Assembly (NCBI GenBank): GCA_010093515.1
Contig: MU001707.1
Coordinates: 74,812 to 104,805, forward strand
From: Lineolata rhizophorae
Taxonomy: Eukaryota; Ascomycota; Dothideomycetes; Lineolatales; Lineolataceae
DNA: 29,994 nt
Direction of reading: 5' to 3'
In this document: positions 19,771 to 29,588 of the stretch, one piece after another
Layout: each line of letters opens with the position of its first letter
How positions within the stretch are numbered: the stretch's first letter is position 1
Program-made: the position numbers and the translations under genes
The notes under the pieces: generated by a model
The model's input: the letters and a program-made list of their open reading frames with translations, nothing else
Databases searched by the model: none
What the model was told of the DNA's origin: nothing

Positions 19771-19894
19771 GAAAACGAAAAAAAAACCTTTTGGAGTTAG
19801 CTCCAGCGACTCAAGTCATCATCGTCTAGGGAGGCATTTTGGGTATGTACGAGGGCGTTAGGGTGCGTGTGGCGCAGGCGCGGAGGAGTCTCAC

Positions 19895-20986
19895 CAATTG
19901 GGTTGTGCTGGGGCCCGAGAGCTTCTGGCTGGCTTCAGAAGTCTGTACGCCGGGCGGTTGGCGACCAATGAGGCGATCGTAACATGAGGATTCAGCCCTG
20001 CGGCTTCAGATGAAGGGAGGGAGACACGAAACGAGGCGTGTCGATGCGTTCTAGGGAGCACTCGGTTCGTCGTCCAACAGAGACGCTGTCTTTTCTTTTC
20101 TGGTGTCTCCAGTCCTGGCCCAGCAGGTCGTGCTTGAGCGACCGGGGGTGATATACATATGAACGCCACTAGGATGCACATGCAAGCCCAGTGCACGTGC
20201 CGACTGCGGTCACAGTATTTGGGCCTGCCCAGAGGTTCTTCCCGTCGACTTTGGACTACGACATAGTTCATGGCTCATCCCATGGCAACGCCGAGGCAGC
20301 GGCGAGCCTTCCTACGGGGGCGTGGTTCGACGCTGGCTGGAAATTGAGGACGAGAGAGCTGGAGACGCATATCCGCTTTTGGCGTCGCGGGGTCCCGGGA
20401 GCCTGGCACGCTTCGCACTTTGGACTTTTTGCTTCGGACGGGCTCAGTCCTTGGCATCGCTGGGCGGTCGCCGCGAGTCTCGGCCAGAGCGGGAGCCCGC
20501 GCCCAGAGAAGGAAACCCCTCCCGGAGAAGGAAACTCCCTCCCTCCCCCCTTATTCTAACCTTGTCCGAACCAGCAATCGCAGTTCACGCGTGCCGCGGG
20601 TGCGACAACACTTGTCCACCATCTGCTTGCCCTCGCACACTGTTGGACCATGGCCGGTTCGACTTCCCTCTCCATCAAATCCGAAACAACCCAATGCCAC
20701 GGGCAAGGACGAGCCCAAGACCACGGGTATAGTGAACCTTCCAAGCTTCCGGACAAGAACAGCCTTGGCACCTGTCTTCGATGCTCTAAATTAAGCAAAA
20801 GTATGGCTGGCCGCTTGGCTTCCATTGCTGGGTGACGAACACATTGTCTCAGCTGGACACGGATTTCAAAACCAAGCATCTAAGAACCGAAAACGTTCAG
20901 AACTCATTTAATCATCTACATACACTAGGCAATTTGATTTCAAAGAACTTCTCAGGCAACAACTCGCATCCGCATCCCTAAGAGCC
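19895..20986. other. intergenic region, no gene recognised
   Basis: Several overlapping frames of 60-136 codons exist on both strands, none with a family signature. A repeat of GGAGAAGGAAACTCC/AGAGAAGGAAACCCC is seen near 20503-20540. The right end is the 3' flank of the Zn2Cys6 gene. Confidence 0.5.
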
Positions 20987-21648
20987 TTAGCTGGCCGCCT
21001 CCTGAGACCCAGTTGCTTGATCCTCTCCAACAGTGGCATCGGGTTGGGCCGGGTCAGATGCACCACCGCTCAGTCCTCCGGAGCTCTGACCGCACGGTCC
21101 AAGCTGTTCCGCGATGAACAGTTTCTGCAACCCCTCCAAGCATTTAACCCTTTTCAACACGTGCTCCTTCTCCGACGCTCTGAGTCTGGGCTTCTGGTAA
21201 GCAAAGCAAGACGGAAGGTGAATCGCGAACAAGCTGGCGTCCATACCGAGGGACGAGGTCAAGGGCGTAGATACAAGTTTTGTGATCGTCAATGCAGTTC
21301 GTGCATGGGCGGCCCTCGCTACACCGCATGCGCCCGCGCCGACACTCCATGCAGGCCTTCGACGGATGAACGGTCAGCTATGACGGGGTGTCCGGGCGCG
21401 CAGCCGGGATGGTGCAGCGGTACACTAACTAAGCTTGACCGGCGCAGCCTGACGACCCGATACACCCTGGAGCAAGGGTTGGGCTGGCCGTGAGCAACCC
21501 CGCCGTAGCTGAGCGGCCTGCTCGTCTCCAGCCGCAGGACCTCGCGGACTTGCTTTAGCTCCTCCGCAGCTGCGCCGTTGAGCTCTGGGGAGTTCGGAGG
21601 AGTCGTAGGCTCCAGGAGCGGCAAGTTCTGAGCGTTCTGGTTCATCAT
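20987..21648 (-). CDS. small Zn2Cys6 binuclear-cluster protein, no regulatory domain
   Basis: Three exons are inferred: 21648-21466, 21356-21247 and 21185-20987, for 163 residues. Intron 1 (109 bp) has GTGTAT, a GCTGAC branch site and CGAAG; intron 2 (61 bp) has GTATGG, GCTTAC and CCCAG. Spliced, the reading is ...CSR-ACMECRRGRMRC, with cysteines spaced CX2CX6CX5CX2CX6C, exactly the Gal4-type cluster, then YALDLVPR-LRASEKEHVLKR and a short Leu/Val heptad helix such as follows clusters in this class. The protein then ends in a Gly/Ser/Gln-rich tail. Family members usually run to 500-900 residues with a regulatory domain; none is encoded here. It could bind DNA or dimerise with a larger partner. 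No single frame shows the gene, so the splice model carries the call. It might also be the front of a decayed larger gene. Confidence 0.68.
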
Positions 21649-22910
21649 GGCTGTTGGATGAACTCAGGGGAACAAAAAAAAAATCCGCAAGACAAAGAAG
21701 GAGAAGAAGACGACGAAAACGACGACGAAGATGGGGAAGAACGATGAGCAACGTTTCCATCAAAAGCCGAACTGGTGCTAGGGATGCGGATGCGTTGACT
21801 TTGAAGGGTCTCCCCAGGCTGGCAAAAGGAGCCGATCTGACTTGGAGATGCGAACAATAGGCCCAACGTCGACGCCAACAATCTCTATTCTTATATGCCA
21901 TTGGAAGCAGTTCTTCCATGTTCGTCGTAAGCTCGCGTCCGAAGCGGAGGCTACCCGGACCGCCTGCGACCCTCTTGCGGCATGGGGCGATGGCCTAGGG
22001 CTGAGTTCTTAGCTCCCCGCTGCCGTCATAGACAGCTCTTTCCCAACCACGGATCGAGCGAGCAATTGAAAACCCCGCCAGCGACCTCCGTCCCCTGCGG
22101 CCGCAGATGCACATGCATTCAGGGGCTCGATCCCTATGAGAAGCAACCGATCGGACGGACAACTCGGACGGCGACGCATATCGAGCAACCGTCCTGCGAA
22201 TCAAATTGCGCTTCCCCGTCAGGTAGGCAAATGCAGCGGTAGGTTTCGGCAGAGCTAATGACCCTGTGTCGTTCGCCCGTGGTTGAAACCCCACGCGGGC
22301 CATATAGGGTCCAGTCGCACAAACGCAAGCCTGCGATTATACTCACATCTTAGAATGGTTCGGTAAAATTCTCTATCAAACTCGAAACTATGGTTCATTG
22401 CATTTCGCGTCTTGCGCAGCGGCATCGCCGGCTCTGCGGAGAGTCATGGCAGGCCTCGGCGAGACCATGGCATGGAAGTGTCATGAGCGATCGAACGGAA
22501 AGTTCCTGGACGGACAGAGTGAAGGCCAAGCAGATGCCAAGCCTAAGCAGTCAAGTAGTGCGCGGCCTTGAAACAGCCCAATGAACAGAGTTCGACCATG
22601 CGATTTTTGCGGCGAGACCGAAGGCAAATCCCGAAATATTTTTTGCGCAAGGGAGACTAGCAGTCTCGAAGTACATTGAAGCTCGGTCGAGTAAATAACA
22701 TAGTGCATCGTGCCCCGGCTACCTCGAAAACCAGTCGCAATTGTCCGAACAAGACGCCAAAATCCCTATCTATCCATTTCCAAGCCGTACAGGTACATGC
22801 CAACCGTGAAGTGACTGTACCGTGATGCAGGAAAGATCCCCTCAATCCAAGTCGAAAGCATAACAAAGAGTCCACAAAAGGCCCAAATAATTCTGTGGCA
22901 GAAGTTCGAA
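21649..22910. other. intergenic region between the Zn2Cys6 and Nop6-like genes
   Basis: It holds the promoter side of the Zn2Cys6 gene (with an A-run at 21675-21684) and the 3' flank of the Nop6-like gene. Short frames on both strands lack any signature. No RNA gene is recognised. Confidence 0.55.
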
Positions 22911-23944
22911 TTACCGCAACATTCTAGCCCTGCGACTAGGATGCATACCGTGGTGGTCCTCGTGCCCGTCTGCCGTCGGTCCCTGTTGATTCGGCTCCTG
23001 CTCCTCCGAAGAAGGAGCAGGTTTGTCTTCTTTGGACTTCTTCTCTCCCTTGGCCTTCTTCTCTCCCTTGGACCTCTTCTCTCCTTTGGATTTCTTCTCT
23101 TCTTTAGACCCCTTCTCCTCTTTGGACTTCCTTGCCCCATTCTTCTGCAGTTCCATCTTCTCTTCGTGCTTTTTGCGGCGGCGCTCCTCGACGAGCTTCT
23201 CGTTCTTCGACTTGATTCGCGAGTTGCGCGTCTCGCTCTTGGACCCGCCGCCGCCAGCCCTAGATTGCACATCAGCGCGATGGTCACCGTGGAGGAAGGC
23301 GAGAACACATACGTCAGCTCAACGTTGATCTTTCGAGTGCCGCCCGCACCGTCGTCGTAGTGCGTGTGGTGGTAGAGGCTGAGACAGCTTTTCATGTGGT
23401 CGAAACGGTCGAACTCCAGAAAGGCAAAGCCCTTTGACTTGCCCGTCTTCTTGTCCGTGATAGGACGAATTGAATTCGGGCTCACTTTTTTGAAGTGTTT
23501 CGCGAGGCCTTCCTTTGTCACTGAATACGGCAGGTTGCCTTCGCGTAGCTCTGTCAGCACATGTAGCCGGTCGTGCATGCAAAAAGAGCACGAACCAACG
23601 AAGACTATGAATCGATGCTCTGGTTTGGCTTCGAGGCCAGTCTCTCCTTCCTGGTCCCTTTGTGGCGCATCATTCGCCTTCGCGACCTCTGGAGAGCCAT
23701 CCTCGACATTCTTCCTCTGCTTTCTGCGCTTCTTCCGCTTTGGTGCTTCTGGCGATCCCTCTTCCGCGACGTTTTCTGCGGCAGGTGGCGCTTCTGCGGT
23801 GGGCGCAAGCTCTGCGGTGGACGGAGGCTCTGCGGCGGAAACTGGATGGTCCTCGGCAGTTTCATCGAGCTTCCTCTTCTTCGACTTCTTCTTCTTGTCC
23901 TCGCTCTTGCTCCTCTTCGCCTTTGGTTCTTTTGAGTGCGCCAT
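22911..23944 (-). CDS. nop6: Nop6-like nucleolar RRM protein
   Basis: Three exons, 23944-23596, 23538-23313 and 23259-22911, give 307 residues. Intron 1 (57 bp, GTTCGT...CTGAC...GCGAAG) rejoins FIVFVG to NLPYSVT; intron 2 (53 bp, GTATGT...TCTAG) rejoins NVELT to AGGGGSKS. The N-terminus (1-110) is Lys-rich with nuclear-signal-like clusters and Ala/Pro/Glu-rich repeats. One RRM spans about 111-193, with RNP2 FIVFVGNLPY and RNP1 KSKGFAFLEF. After a Gly-rich hinge comes a long charged helix (RNSRIKSKNEKLVEERRRKK) and a Lys/Glu repeat of the KGEKKS type. This is the plan of fungal Nop6 proteins, which act in the nucleolus in early 40S (90S pre-ribosome) assembly. Yeast Nop6 is about 225 residues; the excess is in both tails. 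It is transcribed away from the membrane-protein gene at 24297. Confidence 0.87.
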
Positions 23945-24296
23945 CGCCGGTTGTGGGGAGTGGAAAGGCGGCCTGGGAATTTTTGCCGGATCTTGTGCTC
24001 ACCGCCTGCGACATGCGAAGCAGCCAGGGAGAAGCATTCGGATCATCATATTCCCGAGTGCTCCTGGCTGCTGCCCTTCACCCGCTGTCACCACTCCACC
24101 CGGACAGTGACGGACCGGTGGTTTACCCAAGTCATCATATTTGGCTCAAATTGAGCAGCCTTTCCCCCTCTACTGTGTTTATATTTAAGGCAAGCAATCT
24201 ATTCGCCCACGTTGAGTTGCTACGACCAATTTCACCAAATTTCGGAGTTCTCCAGACACTTCCTAACGACAGACGCTCAACTCCCCCAATTCCACA
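23945..24296. promoter_or_regulatory. shared divergent promoter region
   Basis: This 352-bp spacer separates the start codons of the Nop6-like gene (minus) and the membrane-protein gene (plus), so it must hold both promoters. A TATA-like TTTATATTTAAGG at 24178-24190 sits about 110 bp before the plus-strand ATG. No known factor site is claimed. Confidence 0.6.
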
Positions 24297-26318
24297 ATGC
24301 CCCTCCTTCGCGCGGCCGCTCCGCGAATACCGCCGCCCACCCGGCCGCTCCGCCCACCAGCTCGTCACAGGCCGTCCGCAACGCCGCGGCGCCCCTTCGC
24401 CAGACGGCCCGCCCTCCTCCACTTCGTCCTCACGTCCGGCACCCACGCGCGGCCACAGGTGCCCTTCCTCTCGGCGTCGCGAGGCGGCGCCGCCGCCCGT
24501 GGTGGCTGGCGTCTGCTGCTGCCGCCGGCGCGGCAGCGCGTGGCGCGGCTCTTCAGCCACGAGTCGCGGCGCACGGTGCGGCACGCGGTGTGGCTGGCGA
24601 GCATCTGGACGGCCTTCGGGTGGACGGCGTACGGGCTGCTGCTGCTCAGCATGACGGGCGTGCGCGTGCAGATGCAGGAGGCGGACTATCCGAGCCCGAC
24701 CGAGTGGCGGCTGTGGACGCGCGTCGAGTACAGCAACTTCAGGGCCGCCATCGACGAGCTGCGGGCGAGGGACCACGGCGGCGTCGTCGAGTGGCCGAGC
24801 GTGGCTACGCAGGTGAGGAGCTTGATTAGGAGGCTGGAGGACCAGGAGAAGGAGGGCAAGGGGCTGAAGGAGGTGCCGGAGGGGGATAAGGACGCAGCGA
24901 TTGCGGTGGAGATCACGGCGATGCACAAAGAGGACTCAAATCCTGAGAGTTACGCCATCAAGATCCCGTCATTGTTTCGCAAGGCTGGCTACAACATCAC
25001 CGAGAAGTCGCGGCCTTGGCGTGAATCCTACTTTGAAGTTCTGATGGGCATGGCGCGCTGCGCGGAGCATCTGGACGGTTGGGCGTTCGACACATCACGC
25101 GGCGGCGACATGTTCTTCCCTCCACAGGAAGTCATTGGGCCTTCAAATCCACACCCGGTGCCACCGCCGCCAGGCCGGCCTAGCCCTGCTCCTCGTGAAG
25201 AAGACTGCATACCTCTATTTCCGTCGCCGGAGCTGGTCTATAGAAAGATCCTATCCACCAAAGGATTGGAAACGAGGCAGAGATTGGAGGCAATCCTCGG
25301 GCTGGGAGAGTGGTTGTCGTTCAAGGGCAAACACGAAGAAGCGGACGGCGCGTTTAGATCAGCGCTTGAGCTTGCAGGGAACTCTTTACCGGTGCAATCG
25401 CCGGCGGAACGCGATGCCGTGATAGACCCAACAACTGGAGTTATCCGCGCTGATGCACCGGTTGTGACGCGAAACATGTGCGCTGCGGCCACTGCCCTGG
25501 CGGCACACCAGGCGAGCGTCGGGAACGCGGCGTCTGCGCTACCCATCTTCCTCTCAGTGCTGCGGGCCCGCAAGGCAGCGGATCCCAGCTTAAACTCAGC
25601 CGACCTCTCCTTCTCATCGCAAACCTCGTCGGGCCTCACGACGCAGACGCCGGACCTGATCACCAGCCCCAACCGCCTCGACAAGTTCAAGCATTCCATC
25701 TTCTCCTTCTTCGCCCAGATGTCGTACCCCCCACCGCCGCCGACCGGCGACGAGCCCCTCTCCGCCCTGCTTCCATCCCCCCAGTCCTCCTTCTGCGACG
25801 CCGCTGAGCTCATGACGTATGTCGGCGAGATCCTCTTCGCGCGCGCAGACGTCCAGCCCGGCGGCGCCGCGGCCCGCGGCCGGCAGCGCGAGGCTGGCAT
25901 CGCGTGGACGCGCGACGCGGTCGCGCTGGTTGAGCGCGGGCGAGCGCGGGAGCGCGCGGAGCGCGGCGCCGGGCCCGAGAACGAGGTCCCCGGTGCGCAG
26001 CGCGAGCGCCGTAGGGAGCACGAGCGGTGCACGCAGTGCGTGGGTGCGGCACTAGACAATTGGAGGGATATGGTGGGGCTGATGGCGGAGGAGGAACGGA
26101 AGGAGAGGATGAGGGCGAGGAGGGGCTGGGGGGAGTGGCTGGGGCTGTCGAAGGCGAGCGAGGCTGGTGATGCTGGGGAAAGTGCCGAGAAGGAGCTGGG
26201 ACGGTGGGAAGTCGAGGAGTTGCGAGTCATGGAGAAAGTGCGTGATCATGTTGCGAAGGTTTCGAGGGAAGAGACGATGAGGACTGAGGCCAATAGGCCT
26301 GTTGTGTGGGTGGCATAG
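24297..26318 (+). CDS. single-pass membrane protein of the fungal family often mislabelled 'MFS maltose permease'
   Basis: A single-exon protein of 673 residues starts at ATG 24297. The first 90 residues are Arg/Pro/Ala-rich with almost no acids, like a mitochondrial presequence. RLFSHESRRTVRHAVWLASIWTAFGW leads into one clear membrane segment (about 96-120). A conserved lumen or matrix part follows: YPSPTEWRLWTRVEY, LIRRLEDQEKEGKGL, KIPSLFRKAGYNITEKSRPWRESYFEVLMGMARCAEHLDGWAFDT, and helix pairs such as RLEAILGLGEWLSFKGKHEEADGAFRSALELA that look like TPR repeats. The C-terminal third is charged and helical, ending at VVWVA. Fungal homologues are frequently named MFS maltose permease, but one membrane span and no sugar-transporter motif make that name unlikely. 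Family membership is recalled, not searched; the function is unknown. Confidence 0.82.
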   Translation: MPLLRAAAPRIPPPTRPLRPPARHRPSATPRRPFARRPALLHFVLTSGTHARPQVPFLSASRGGAAARGGWRLLLPPARQRVARLFSHESRRTVRHAVWLASIWTAFGWTAYGLLLLSMTGVRVQMQEADYPSPTEWRLWTRVEYSNFRAAIDELRARDHGGVVEWPSVATQVRSLIRRLEDQEKEGKGLKEVPEGDKDAAIAVEITAMHKEDSNPESYAIKIPSLFRKAGYNITEKSRPWRESYFEVLMGMARCAEHLDGWAFDTSRGGDMFFPPQEVIGPSNPHPVPPPPGRPSPAPREEDCIPLFPSPELVYRKILSTKGLETRQRLEAILGLGEWLSFKGKHEEADGAFRSALELAGNSLPVQSPAERDAVIDPTTGVIRADAPVVTRNMCAAATALAAHQASVGNAASALPIFLSVLRARKAADPSLNSADLSFSSQTSSGLTTQTPDLITSPNRLDKFKHSIFSFFAQMSYPPPPPTGDEPLSALLPSPQSSFCDAAELMTYVGEILFARADVQPGGAAARGRQREAGIAWTRDAVALVERGRARERAERGAGPENEVPGAQRERRREHERCTQCVGAALDNWRDMVGLMAEEERKERMRARRGWGEWLGLSKASEAGDAGESAEKELGRWEVEELRVMEKVRDHVAKVSREETMRTEANRPVVWVA

Positions 26319-27290
26319 ACGTGAGGACGGCCGATTTTTTACGTCTGATGTAACTTTGTTGTAAGTACGTTTTGGCTGGAGGCTCGTCTAAGGATACTGT
26401 ACATTAGCATATTAATCGTAGCCGGGGTTTTATGATGACAATTGCTCTAGGCGGTATTCCGGTAAAGGTACGCGAGTGATTTGCTCTAGTCGCGTTTTTG
26501 AGCCTATTAAATATTAAATCGTTCTATATACTTCCAACAGAGGCATAGACTACAAGACCATGCTTACGGATCCAAGATGGGCTGCAAGGATTAGCCGGTA
26601 GCTAATCCAGAACGCTAGCCTCCAGTAGTACCAGCTGGCGGACAAGCTACTCTATAGGAGAGAGGGAGCACGAGCCAGCTAGGGATACTACCCCTAGCCA
26701 CGGCCTCAATAGCTTACCTCTATAGTACTTGAAGGCTGCGAGTAGCAAAAGGAACAAGGAGGACAAAGTGTAACAGGTTTTCTTCCCTAGAGGGTTTTGC
26801 CTATAGGCAAAATAGATAGAAGCTCCCCATAAGCATCAGCTTGCAAGGGCGTATGAGATAATAATAATATACTTCCAACAAAGCTTTCATTTCCTTTTTT
26901 ATTCCTTTATTGATCCCTCGAAACTAGCTTCTCATAATCTAGTGTAGTCTAATGATTGGGATAGGCTTATATCACCGGAGATTCAGATTTTTTATCATGA
27001 TTCCTGGCCATGTATTGCCAAGCAGCTTTTCTAATAACAAAGTGTCGTATTGTCGAAAGCGTTACCAGTTTCTTTGAAAATTTGAGAATACTCAAACGGA
27101 TTTTAATCAGAAAGAGGTCCCTCTGTTGCTCTAGGTTTGTTCCCACTATATACTATTTAACGAAGGTATACTCATACATGTATTGCCCACTTCAATACCT
27201 GAAATCACATACTAATCCTCCCAAATACCCTTTTATTACCTTCATATTATCGTTCTCTTTTTCTTGCTAATGGTGTGCCCTCGCTTGCTT
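26319..27290. other. AT-rich repeat region
   Basis: This is the 3' flank of the membrane-protein gene followed by AT-rich decayed repeats. The sequence TATACTTCCAACA occurs twice (26528-26540 and 26868-26880), bounding about 340 bp; its reverse complement TGTTGGAAGTATA looks like a Copia-type LTR start. The dispersed repeat at 26765-26880 lies inside. No gene is supported. Confidence 0.6.
26765..26880 (-). repeat. dispersed repeat, copy 2, with LTR-like TGTTGGAAG start
   Basis: Read on the minus strand it starts TGTTGGAAGTATATT and ends near CCTGTTACA, about 110 bp. It shares ordered blocks with 2251-2350 and contains the perfect 18-bp palindrome TTTTGCCTATAGGCAAAA at 26795-26812, which has decayed in the other copy. 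It is probably a fossil LTR, though a small non-autonomous element is possible. Confidence 0.55.
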
Positions 27291-27297
27291 CATCTCG

Positions 27298-28138
27298 TCA
27301 CGCCCCTAGACCCTCCTCCTTCTCCTTCGGCGACGACACCACACCTCCAAGCATCTCCACGCCAACTGCTAAGGCCGTCAACACAGTGCCGAGAGCCCTC
27401 GTCGCAGTGCTATCGCTGCAAACAGCCCCCGGCAGCTCAACCAAGTGATCGGGCCTGTCGTCCGTATCGGCGACGATGTGGTCGGCAAGCAGGCAGGCGT
27501 AGGGGCTCCCGTACGAGTGGTAACGTGTGACGGTGACTAGCGACGGGCAGAATGCGGTGATGGTAGAGATGGCATGCTTGCGGTAGGCATAGGTCGTGGC
27601 GAAGGCGAGGATGACGATGGAGGGGGCGAAGACGGTGGCGAGGAGCAATTGTTAGTCGAGGCGGAGTCGGGCTTTCTGAAAGCATTGGGGGGAAGAAACG
27701 GATATCTGAGTCCAGGCGTTCCTGTTGGAACTGAACGCTACGAATACTTTCAATCCTACCTTCCCCTGCCCAATGCTCGCCGCCACCAACCTATCCCTTG
27801 CCAGCGTCATCCCCATCAGCAGCGCCGTGACCACAATCTCGATCATGCCCGCCGCTAACAACCAAGCCCTCCGGCAAGAACCCCATCGTCGTCCCCACGA
27901 ACGGCCCGTCTCCCTCAAACGACCCCACGGCAATGAACTTGTCCCCGACCGGCGCCCTCATGGCGTACATCGCGACGTGCGCCGCGAGGTCGACCAGCGC
28001 CGTGCCCACCAGCACCGCCAGGGGCGCGAGCACGCGGTGCGCGGAGCCGAGGGTGGACGTGTGGACTGGAAGCAAGTGGCGCGGTGGTAACGGAGAGGCA
28101 AGGCTATGTCTGGGCCAGGCGAGGAACTGTGGATGCAA
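27298..28138 (-). pseudogene. probable decayed polytopic membrane-protein gene
   Basis: On the minus strand three consecutive stretches in different frames encode strongly hydrophobic helices: VLAPLAVLVGTALVDLAAHV with MYAMRAPVGDKF near 27950-28080, LLAAGMIEIVVTALLMGMTLA near 27810-27870, and LLATVFAPSIVILAFATTYAY near 27580-27650, then a loop with TVTRYHSYGSPYACLLADH and a last helix ALGTVLTALAVGVEML. The third join could be an intron (GTAGGA...CAG), but the first two stretches need a frame change in a place without a possible intron, and no ATG opens the first one. So it is probably a broken gene; one missed base in the sequence would be the alternative. I do not recognise the family. Confidence 0.45.
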
Positions 28139-29159
28139 CGTTTTAGGCCCATCGTTGTCGTTGGCGGAGCGTCGTCAGGGGACGGCGCCATTCTCGGGAG
28201 ATATAATCATAATGCCGTGGGCACATGGATGAAACAGACGGACAAGGGCCGCAGCCCAAAATTGTTTCGCAGCAACAGCTTTTCAAAGGAACGGTCGCCT
28301 CGGCGAGTTCATTTATCAGGTGTCGTCCCAGCCATGGATCGAGCGATTTGAGTGAGCTGATTGGTCGCGCAGTGACGCCATGCCGTAGTGGCGGGGCGCC
28401 GGGCGCAACACAGCCGCATTCTACTCTCCGCACTACCTTCAACGCTCAATTTATCTGTTCATCAGAATACCAGTTCTTCCGATTCTCTGAGATTGAATGG
28501 GCGCCCATGCAGACGGTAGCATTTAAATTTTTCTTAGTGTTGTCAAGTCCTATATTCTTGTCGTCAATGTGGAAAGTATTTGGCATTCAATGCAATTGGA
28601 TATTATCTGCTGATTTCGTGAGTCTAAGGAGTTTAAGGGTCTCCAAAACTAGTGATTTTCAACTTCACCTTATCGTAGCACGTATCAGGGCCCAAAAGAT
28701 CTATATTAAGTATTGTAGTAGAACAGGAGTAACAGGCACTATTTTTCGTTGATGATGTTACGGCTTGGTACAGCACGTAATTTCTCTCAGTGTTTTTAAG
28801 GATCTCTTCCCTTTACGTATTTTCCTCCAATATATAACATCTATTTACCTCCAGTCAATTCGTCTTGCCTCTACACGGAACATATCAGGCACTCAAAAGT
28901 TCACTCTTCTCGCCTAGTTGAAAAGCAAATAGTACAAGCCCCAAAGTTTAAAAGACCTTGTGTCGCGCTCTGCCTTCTGGCATGGGAACGAAGTGGCGGA
29001 GAGGTGAATCTCCTGTGTGGTCGACGTCAAGTCTGGGGCCGAGCGGTTCACGATCAGATATGGATCGTGAAGCGATCGGGATGAGATTGTATCACAATCA
29101 CGTATCTACTATGGGCAAATCTGGAAGAAAGTGGAAGAAGTTCTGATTGCTATAGATTG

Positions 29160-29196
29160 GATCGGGGTTGGACTAACATAGGGTCCAACCCCGATC
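29160..29196. repeat. perfect 14-bp inverted repeat with 9-base loop
   Basis: GATCGGGGTTGGAC (29160-29173) and its exact complement (29183-29196) enclose TAACATAGG. A second inverted pair, ATTGCTATAG at 29146-29155 and its complement at 29266-29275, lies around it but off-centre. The stem is GC-rich within AT-rich, decayed DNA, so it stands out. No flanking gene explains it. Confidence 0.85.
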
Positions 29197-29478
29197 ACGT
29201 GCCTTCTATCTATGTCCAGCCCTGCAACCGTAACACCTTGGGCAAATAATTGTGTAAATCAACTACTATAGCAATATGATAAAAGGATTCTTAATATATA
29301 AATTAATGGATAGCAAAATGAAACAGCCTTACTAGAGAATATAATATGAATAGTTATACAGTATAAAATCCAGGAATATGTAGCTATTATAAGGCTTATA
29401 GGTATATCGCTAAATAAGTTTCATAAGGACTGAGCGCTTAAATTTCTAGCAAGTTTATTCGAACGCCTATCTAGCTGC

Positions 29479-29588
29479 TGTTAGCATATGTATAATCCCT
29501 AGCCAGCAACATCGCACCAAAGTGCGATCCTGTGCCAGTCTTTTGGCCAAGTTGGCTAGTTGCAGGCTAGGGCATGCTAGTTCTAACA
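29479..29588 (+). mobile_element. 110-bp solo-LTR-like element, copy 2
   Basis: It starts TGTTAGCATATG and ends CATGCTAGTTCTAACA, with TGTTAG/CTAACA ends like the copy at 11739-11848, of which it is a diverged reverse complement of the same length. The 5-bp flanks GCTGC (left) and GCTAC (right) differ at one base and look like an ageing target duplication. There is no coding capacity. Confidence 0.7.

Noticed and set aside
20191-20794. Overlapping plus-strand frames of 122-136 codons
   Set aside because: Three frames overlap each other; they are Pro/Arg/Ser-rich with no conserved block.
21395-21420. GATGGTGCAGCGGTACAC, resembling a tRNA A box
   Set aside because: No B box follows; it also lies within intron 1 of the Zn2Cys6 gene on the other strand.
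24297-26318. Naming the protein a maltose permease
   Set aside because: Only one membrane helix and no major facilitator motifs are present.
29160-29196. Helitron 3' end hairpin
   Set aside because: A Helitron end needs a CTRR-T motif about ten bases after the hairpin; it is missing on both strands.
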